The position numbers were made by a program, and so were the translations under genes. A stretch of DNA of 8,067 nucleotides, taken from an uncultured bacterium (GTDB lineage Bacteria; Hydrogenedentota; Hydrogenedentia; Hydrogenedentales; JAEUWI01). Shown here in pieces: positions 1 through 5,318 of the stretch (position 1 is the stretch's first letter; every line of letters begins with the position of its first letter). The stretch is taken from assembly GCA_937895305.1 (NCBI GenBank), contig CALAXS010000756.1, forward strand, positions 1 through 8,067, given 5' to 3'. A model generated the notes under the pieces. That model saw nothing but the letters and a program-made list of their open reading frames with translations. It was not told the origin of the DNA and ran no database searches.

Positions 1-107
1 CGCAGCACGTTGCGCATTGGAAATAACAGAATAAACAATAGATATAAAAAATATGCTAGACTCGTTAAGCTGTTAAGTTCAGAGGAACTACGGCATAAAA
101 AATGTAC

Positions 108-115
108 AAGGGGAG
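108..115 (+). promoter_or_regulatory. Ribosome binding site of the propeller-phosphoesterase gene
   Basis: The purine-rich run AAGGGGAG lies 11 bases before the ATG at 127. It resembles a Shine-Dalgarno sequence and is the best such site in the leader. It supports starting the gene at 127 rather than at the in-frame TTG at 10, which has no comparable site within the window. The spacing is slightly longer than optimal. Confidence 0.55.
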
Positions 116-126
116 ACAGTGTAATC

Positions 127-2595
127 ATGAAACTATTGAGCACACTCACTATGGTCGTTCTTGCTTCGATGACCGCCATGGCACAGGTCCGTTTACCGGG
201 AGCCAACAATGAAGGCTATCTCCTGCCCAACGGCTGGACCATCACGCCCTTTGGGGATACCATCAAGACCAGTGACCTCATTGCAAACATGGTGACTACA
301 CCGGACGGGAGCTATGTGCTCGCATCGACAGGGGGCTACAACAGCCACGAGCTGGTCCTTATTGATGTAAAAACGAACGAAGCAGTCCAGCGTGTACAGC
401 GACCCACACTGTGGTTTGGCATGGCCTTTGCCCCTGACGGTAAATCGGTCTATGTCTCGGGCGGGAATATTCATCCCAAGAAAAAGAAACAAGCTCCCAT
501 CTATGTGTTTGATTATGAACCCGGCAAACTGGGTAAATTGCCTGCCCGTGAGTTGATGGAGGATGAGGGTGTTGCCCCGGAATCAATTTTTTGGTCTGGC
601 CTTGCCCATCACGCCACAGAGCCCCTTCTTTTTGCCGCAAACCGGACGGGTGGATATATCGCGGTCTTCAATACCGAATCCGGTGAGGTCGTAAAACGTA
701 TTGACACGGAAGTGAACCCCTATGATGTGGTCCTCTCCAAGGATAACAGCACGCTCTACGTGTCGAATTGGGCTAGCGACAGTGTCCAGATAATTGACGT
801 GGCGACACAGGCCGTTACAGGTCGGATACGGGTTGGTGATAATCCCAACGATCTCGAGTTACATCCCGATGGTCGCCTCTTCGTGGCCTGTGCCAACGAC
901 AATACGGTGGTGGTTATTGATACGGTGAAACGCCGGGCAGTAGAGACCATCATTACATCGTTGTACAGCCAGGCCCCGGAAGGGTCGACGCCCAACGCAC
1001 TCAGCATCGACCCCGAGGGAGAGATTCTGTATATCGCCAATGCAGACAACAACAATATCTGTGTCGTAGAAGTGGAAGAGCAGGGCGAGTCCAATGTGCT
1101 CGGCTTCGTCCCGGCTGGTTGGTATCCATCCGCAGTCCGCGTGAGTGCCAATGGCGAGAAACTGCTTATTGGTAACGGGAAAGGTTCCGCCTCTTCCAGC
1201 AACAGCTATGGTCCCCACAGTCCACTGGGGCCCAATGCGGACAATATTGTCGAAACCACCAAGAGCACCATGTTCGGGACCATCAACACCATTTCGATTG
1301 CAGACTACCGCGATAAGTTACGTGAGTTGACCGCGCAAGCCTATAAAAATTGCCCCTATAATGACGAATTACTCGCCGCGGCAGTAAAGCCGACCGATGA
1401 ACCCTCAGTCATACCCGCGCGCGTGGGGGAGGGGAGTCGCATCAAGCACGTCATTTACATCATCAAAGAAAACCGGACCTATGACCAGGTGCTCGGTGAC
1501 CTGCCCCAGGGTAATGGCGATCCTGAACTTTGTATTTTTCCACGAAAAGTGACCCCCAACATCCATAAGATCGCGGAAGAGTTTGTCTTGTTCGACAATC
1601 TGTATTGTGATGCAGAGGTGAGTGTCGATGGGCACAGCTGGACCAATGCGGCCTATGCGACGGACTTTACTGAAAAATTATGGCCCGCTTCCTATGGTGG
1701 TAAAATGGCGGCGCCTTATACCGAGGCAACAATTCCTGCTTCGGGGTATTTGTGGGACCAATGTGCTGTGGCTGGCCTGACATACCGTAGCTATGGCGAG
1801 TATGCCCGCCGTGTTAGTGAGGGTGGCGAAATGAAAGGCCGTGTACCGGGCCTGGAGAACCATGTGGCGCCACACTACCTGAATTGGGGCGCACGCGATA
1901 CGGAAAATGCCAAAGAGTTCATAAAAGAATTTAATGAGTACGTAGCCAATTTCGATAGCAAGGATCCTGAAAAGCGCTTACCCAACTATGTGGTCATGGG
2001 ATTGCCGGAAGATCACACCAAAGGCACACAACTCGGTGAGCCTACCCCCCGTGCTGCGGTGGCCAGCAACGACTATGCTCTGGGCCAGATTGTCGATGCT
2101 ATTTCACACAGCCCCTACTGGCCAGAGACGGCTATCTTTGTAATCGAGGATGATTCACAGGATGGCTCGGACCATGTAGACGCACGGCGAACCACCGGAT
2201 TTATCGTTAGCCCCTACAGTAAACGCGCTTATGTGGACAGCACCTTTTATACCACCAGCTCCGTGTTACGCTCTATGGAGTTGCTGCTGGGGCTGTCACC
2301 CATGAGTCAGTACGACGCTGCTGCAACGCCCCTCTATGCTGCCTTTTCTGATACATCAGATCTGACACCCTTCACCCATGTGGAACCGCAGATAGACATC
2401 AATGAATTGAATGAGAAAACGGCTTGGGGTGTCAAAGAATCTGAAGATATGGACTGGAGCGATTTCGACAAAACGCCCATGTTCGCGTTGAACGAGATCA
2501 TCTGGAAATCCATTAAAGGCGCGGATTCAGAGATGCCTTTACCCGTGCACCGATTTGCGTATGCAAGTCTTCAAGGCAACGCGACCACAAAGTAA
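127..2595 (+). CDS. Exported beta-propeller/phosphoesterase protein (YncE-like plus alkaline-phosphatase-superfamily)
   Basis: The product is 822 residues long. Residues 1-19 look like a Sec signal peptide: K2, a hydrophobic stretch, and an A-x-A cleavage site (A17-M18-A19) before Q20. Residues of about 40-400 hold repeated propeller blades with the pattern YVSNxxxDSVQIIDV (about 211-225) and FVACANDNTVVVID (about 252-265), typical of YVTN/YncE beta-propellers. Residues of about 438-740 match the phosphoesterase family PF04185, which includes phospholipase C and AcpA-type acid phosphatase. Its hallmarks are HVIYIIKENRTYDQ (441-454, with E448-N449 the likely metal ligands), the AEVSVDGHSW segment (496-505), and FVIEDDSQDGSDHVDARR (671-688, with E674, D675, D676 and H683). 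RefSeq-style naming would be bifunctional YncE family/alkaline phosphatase family protein. It probably hydrolyses a phosphate ester or diester in the periplasm or at the surface, but the substrate is unknown. The start at 127 is chosen for the signal peptide and the ribosome binding site. The gene converges on rhaA, so it is not in that operon. The family call is confident; the catalytic activity is inferred. Confidence 0.9.
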   Translation: MKLLSTLTMVVLASMTAMAQVRLPGANNEGYLLPNGWTITPFGDTIKTSDLIANMVTTPDGSYVLASTGGYNSHELVLIDVKTNEAVQRVQRPTLWFGMAFAPDGKSVYVSGGNIHPKKKKQAPIYVFDYEPGKLGKLPARELMEDEGVAPESIFWSGLAHHATEPLLFAANRTGGYIAVFNTESGEVVKRIDTEVNPYDVVLSKDNSTLYVSNWASDSVQIIDVATQAVTGRIRVGDNPNDLELHPDGRLFVACANDNTVVVIDTVKRRAVETIITSLYSQAPEGSTPNALSIDPEGEILYIANADNNNICVVEVEEQGESNVLGFVPAGWYPSAVRVSANGEKLLIGNGKGSASSSNSYGPHSPLGPNADNIVETTKSTMFGTINTISIADYRDKLRELTAQAYKNCPYNDELLAAAVKPTDEPSVIPARVGEGSRIKHVIYIIKENRTYDQVLGDLPQGNGDPELCIFPRKVTPNIHKIAEEFVLFDNLYCDAEVSVDGHSWTNAAYATDFTEKLWPASYGGKMAAPYTEATIPASGYLWDQCAVAGLTYRSYGEYARRVSEGGEMKGRVPGLENHVAPHYLNWGARDTENAKEFIKEFNEYVANFDSKDPEKRLPNYVVMGLPEDHTKGTQLGEPTPRAAVASNDYALGQIVDAISHSPYWPETAIFVIEDDSQDGSDHVDARRTTGFIVSPYSKRAYVDSTFYTTSSVLRSMELLLGLSPMSQYDAAATPLYAAFSDTSDLTPFTHVEPQIDINELNEKTAWGVKESEDMDWSDFDKTPMFALNEIIWKSIKGADSEMPLPVHRFAYASLQGNATTK

Positions 2596-2610
2596 CGCGC
2601 TATGCGCGTT
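2594..2610. terminator. Palindrome spanning both convergent stop codons, possible bidirectional terminator
   Basis: The sequence AACGCGC-TAT-GCGCGTT is a perfect 7-base-pair inverted repeat with a 3-base loop. It overlaps the TAA of the plus-strand gene (2593-2595) and contains the TAG of rhaA (complement of 2600-2602). It is the only structure at the convergent junction and could end transcripts from both sides. The T-tracts are weak: GTTTG on the plus strand, and TTACTTTG on the minus strand. Classical intrinsic termination is therefore uncertain, and it may instead only stabilise the two 3' ends. Confidence 0.4.
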
Positions 2611-3859
2611 TGCTGGTGACCTGCGCTTCGTAGGATGTTATGTCCTGGATCCATGCGGCACCTGCGGGTACGTTCATCTGCGCGCAGAACTGATCCCAGA
2701 CCGCGCCAAAAGGCAACGCTTTGGTCACTTCGAGCAAGGCCAGGCGTTTGAAGTTGTTGCCGGACTCTTCCGCTTCGAGAAGTGCCGCCTGTGGGGACAG
2801 GAGACCTAGCAGTAGGCCTTGTTGTGTGGCGCGAATTCCGGTCACATAGGCACCGATGCGATTGATGCTGGCATCAAAGAAATCAAGGGCTACATAGAAT
2901 TTCCGGTCAGGGGCGCATCGGACGATCTCTGCGGTGACATCGCGGGTCGGGTCATCGAGGATAACCACATGGTCGCTGTCCCATCGGATGGGACGACTCA
3001 CGTGGAGTAATAACTCATTGGCGTATTGTAGAATTGCGGACAGCTTGTCGGCGACGGACTCGGTCGGGTGGAAGTGACCCAGGTCGAGGCAGAGTAGCTT
3101 TTGTCGCGTGAGGGCATAACCCAGATAAAACTCGTGCGACCCAACGACGAAGTGCTCACTACCGATACCAAAGAGTTTGGCCTCCACAGCATCCTTCATG
3201 GTGGCACTGTCGTATTCTTTTTCAAAGCTGGCATCCAGAGATTCGGTCAATAGTCGACGATGGCCCATGCGATCTACCGTGATGTCCTTCGCGCCATCGG
3301 GAATCCAGACGTTGTGGATGCAAGTCTCGCCCAAGGCTGTACCCATGGCGTGGCTGATTTCGCGACAGCATTTTACATGCTCGATCCAGAAATCGCGTAT
3401 TCCCCCATCCTTACTGCTCAAGGTAAAACCGCTGTCGGCCTTCTCATGGGCAAAGCAGGTGGAATTAAAGTCTAGCGCGATGCCCAGTTCCCTGGCCCAA
3501 TCGATCCAGCCTGTAAAATGTTTTACACCGACCGCATCACGGTCTACAGGCGTTTTGAATTCGCCATAACTCGCATGAAGATTGAGGCGATGGGTGCCCG
3601 GCACCAGACTCAATACTTTTTCATAGTCCTGTCGTGCTTCTGCCACGGTCCTGGCCTTACCCGGATAATTGCCCGTGGCCTGAATGCCCCCGCCAGAGGT
3701 TGCCGCTGCCTTTTGTTCAAAACCACCCACATCATCCACCTGCCAGCAATGGATAGAGATTGCGAATTGTTCAAGAGCAGCCAATGCGGCATCGCTGTCC
3801 ACACCATGCTCGGCGTATTGTTCTTTGGCTATTGCATAGCGTTGTTGAATAGTGGTCAT
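2600..3859 (-). CDS. rhaA: L-rhamnose isomerase (EC 5.3.1.14)
   Basis: This enzyme catalyses the reversible isomerisation of L-rhamnose to L-rhamnulose, the first cytosolic step of the phosphorylating rhamnose pathway. It normally acts as a Mn2+-dependent tetramer with a TIM-barrel fold. The product is 419 residues, the same length as E. coli RhaA as I recall it, and aligns with it almost without gaps. Signature segments are SIHCWQVDDVGGFE (35-48), GGIQATGNYPGKAR (57-70), NVWIPDGAKDITVDR (183-197), VEAKLFGIG (225-233), CLDLGHFHPTE (257-267), RPIRWDSDHVV (289-299) and ALDFFDASINR (324-334). The Mn-binding residues H262, D294 and D296 are at the same numbers as in the E. coli enzyme, and E226, K228, D259 and D326 are also present. 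No signal peptide is seen. The ATG follows the DUF1501 stop by 3 bases with no clear Shine-Dalgarno sequence, which suggests translational coupling. Kinase and aldolase partners are not in the window. Confidence 0.98.
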   Translation of the reverse strand: MTTIQQRYAIAKEQYAEHGVDSDAALAALEQFAISIHCWQVDDVGGFEQKAAATSGGGIQATGNYPGKARTVAEARQDYEKVLSLVPGTHRLNLHASYGEFKTPVDRDAVGVKHFTGWIDWARELGIALDFNSTCFAHEKADSGFTLSSKDGGIRDFWIEHVKCCREISHAMGTALGETCIHNVWIPDGAKDITVDRMGHRRLLTESLDASFEKEYDSATMKDAVEAKLFGIGSEHFVVGSHEFYLGYALTRQKLLCLDLGHFHPTESVADKLSAILQYANELLLHVSRPIRWDSDHVVILDDPTRDVTAEIVRCAPDRKFYVALDFFDASINRIGAYVTGIRATQQGLLLGLLSPQAALLEAEESGNNFKRLALLEVTKALPFGAVWDQFCAQMNVPAGAAWIQDITSYEAQVTSKRA

Positions 3860-3862
3860 AGG

Positions 3863-5314
3863 TTAAGCCAATAGATCTTGCATGACATTGCCATGCACAT
3901 CGGTTAAGCGGAATGCGCGGCCCTGATACTTGTACGTAAGCCGCTCATGATCAAGCCCCAGTTGATTCAGTATAGTCGCCTGGAGGTCGTGTACGTGCAT
4001 GGGATCTTTCACAATGTTGTACGAGAAATCATCGGTCTCGCCATAAGTGATACCCGGTTTGATACCGCCACCCGCCATAAATATGGAGAAGTTCTTGGGG
4101 TGATGGTCTCGACCGTAATCTGTTTCTGTCAACGTGCCCTGACTGTAAATAGTCCGGCCAAATTCGCCCCCCCAAATCACCAGCGTTTCATCCAGCATGC
4201 CCCGCTGTTTTAAATCAGCGATGAGTGCCGCAGAAGGCTGGTCAGTGTCTTTGCACTGCCCCTTAATCTGCTGGGGCAACGCACCATGCTGGTCCCAGCC
4301 CATGTGGTAAAGCTGGATAAAACGCACACCCCGTTCTGCAAGTCGACGCGCCAACAAGCAGTTCGCTGCGTAAGTGCCACGCGTTCGTGAGTCGGGTCCA
4401 TAAAGGTCAAAGGTACTTTCCGGTTCGTCTGAGAGATCGGTCAGTTCCGGTACCGAGGTCTGCATACGATAGGCCAATTCATATTGTTCAATACGTGTAA
4501 CGATCTCCGGGTCCTGATATTCTGAATAGCTCTCCTGGTTGAGCGCAGCCAGATCGTTCAGCATCTTGCGACGAATGGATTTGTCCACACCCGGCGGGTC
4601 CGAAAGATAGAGAACCGGGTCACCTGAACCCCGGAATTTCGCACCTTGATACACGGAAGGCAAGAACCCGTTACCCCAAAGCCGATCATATAAGGGCTGA
4701 CAACTGGGGCGACCACTACCGCGCGAACTCAGCGCAACAAAGGCGGGTAAGTCGCGGTTTGCCGTGCCCAGGCCATAAGACACCCAGGAACCCATACTCG
4801 GCCTTCCTGCAATCTGAAAGCCGGTCTGGAAAAAGGTCATGGCCGGGTCGTGATTAATCGCTTCCGTATGCATGGTTTTTATAAAGCACAGGTCATCTGC
4901 GGAATTAGCGATATGGGGTAACAATTCAGAGACCCATGCACCGCCCTCACCGTGCTGCTTGAAGTTAAAAATTGAGGGTGCCACAGGGAACCGGGACTGA
5001 CCCGAGGTCATACCCGTTAACCGCTGGCCCATGCGCACAGAGTCAGGAAGATCCTGATCAAACATTTCCTTCATGGCTGGCTTGTGGTCAAACAAGTCCA
5101 GCTGCGAGGGCGCACCCGACTGGAACAGGTATATGACCCGCTTTGCCTTGGGCGCGAAATGTGGTGCCTTCGCCAGGAAAGGATCCGTTCTCTCATCGGC
5201 AAACAGGTTCGGGTTCATAACCGATGCAAGGGCAGCGGCGCCGATACCAGTAGCACACTTGCCAAAGAATTGTCGCCGGTTAACATGTAGTTTTTCTTCG
5301 AGTCTTGGGTCCAT
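3863..5314 (-). CDS. DUF1501 domain protein with Tat-like signal
   Basis: The product is 483 residues when started at the ATG at 5314. The N-terminus carries a twin-arginine-like motif, NRRQFFGK (12-19), followed by a hydrophobic stretch (about 21-33), so export in folded form is likely. The rest matches DUF1501 (PF07394), which to my knowledge belongs to the alkaline phosphatase/sulfatase superfamily. Conserved family segments are LFQSGAPSQLDLFDHKP (63-79), IKTMHTEAINHDP (145-157), PLYDRLWGNGFLPSVYQG (207-224), HMGWDQHG (337-344), WGGEFGRT (381-388) and GRDHHP (401-406). D341, H343, E384, D403, H404 and H405 are plausible metal ligands. The family has no established reaction. It lies 4 bases after the PSCyt2-PSD1 gene, its usual partner in PVC bacteria, and 3 bases before rhaA. 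The ATG is preferred over a TTG at 5344 because it puts the Tat motif near the N-terminus, matches the MDPxLExxL type of opening common in the family, and has a GAGAG run 7 bases upstream. Confidence 0.93.
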   Translation of the reverse strand: MDPRLEEKLHVNRRQFFGKCATGIGAAALASVMNPNLFADERTDPFLAKAPHFAPKAKRVIYLFQSGAPSQLDLFDHKPAMKEMFDQDLPDSVRMGQRLTGMTSGQSRFPVAPSIFNFKQHGEGGAWVSELLPHIANSADDLCFIKTMHTEAINHDPAMTFFQTGFQIAGRPSMGSWVSYGLGTANRDLPAFVALSSRGSGRPSCQPLYDRLWGNGFLPSVYQGAKFRGSGDPVLYLSDPPGVDKSIRRKMLNDLAALNQESYSEYQDPEIVTRIEQYELAYRMQTSVPELTDLSDEPESTFDLYGPDSRTRGTYAANCLLARRLAERGVRFIQLYHMGWDQHGALPQQIKGQCKDTDQPSAALIADLKQRGMLDETLVIWGGEFGRTIYSQGTLTETDYGRDHHPKNFSIFMAGGGIKPGITYGETDDFSYNIVKDPMHVHDLQATILNQLGLDHERLTYKYQGRAFRLTDVHGNVMQDLLA

Positions 5315-5318
5315 GGGG

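Noticed and set aside
17..57. Sigma-70-like promoter: TTGGAA (17-22) with TATAAA (43-48) or TATGCT (52-57).
   Set aside because: The spacers are 20 or 29 bases, too long, and the region is A/T-rich enough to give such matches by chance. A real promoter may still lie here.
10..126. In-frame N-terminal extension of the propeller-phosphoesterase gene from a TTG at 10.
   Set aside because: It would place 39 polar and basic residues before a clear signal peptide. The ATG at 127 has a ribosome binding site and puts the signal peptide at the N-terminus.
4669..4702. Cys-Gln-Pro motif in the DUF1501 protein (residues 205-207) as a formylglycine sulfatase site.
   Set aside because: The sulfatase signature needs Ser/Ala then Arg after the Pro. 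Here Leu-Tyr follows, and the segment matches the normal DUF1501 PLYDRLWG pattern instead.
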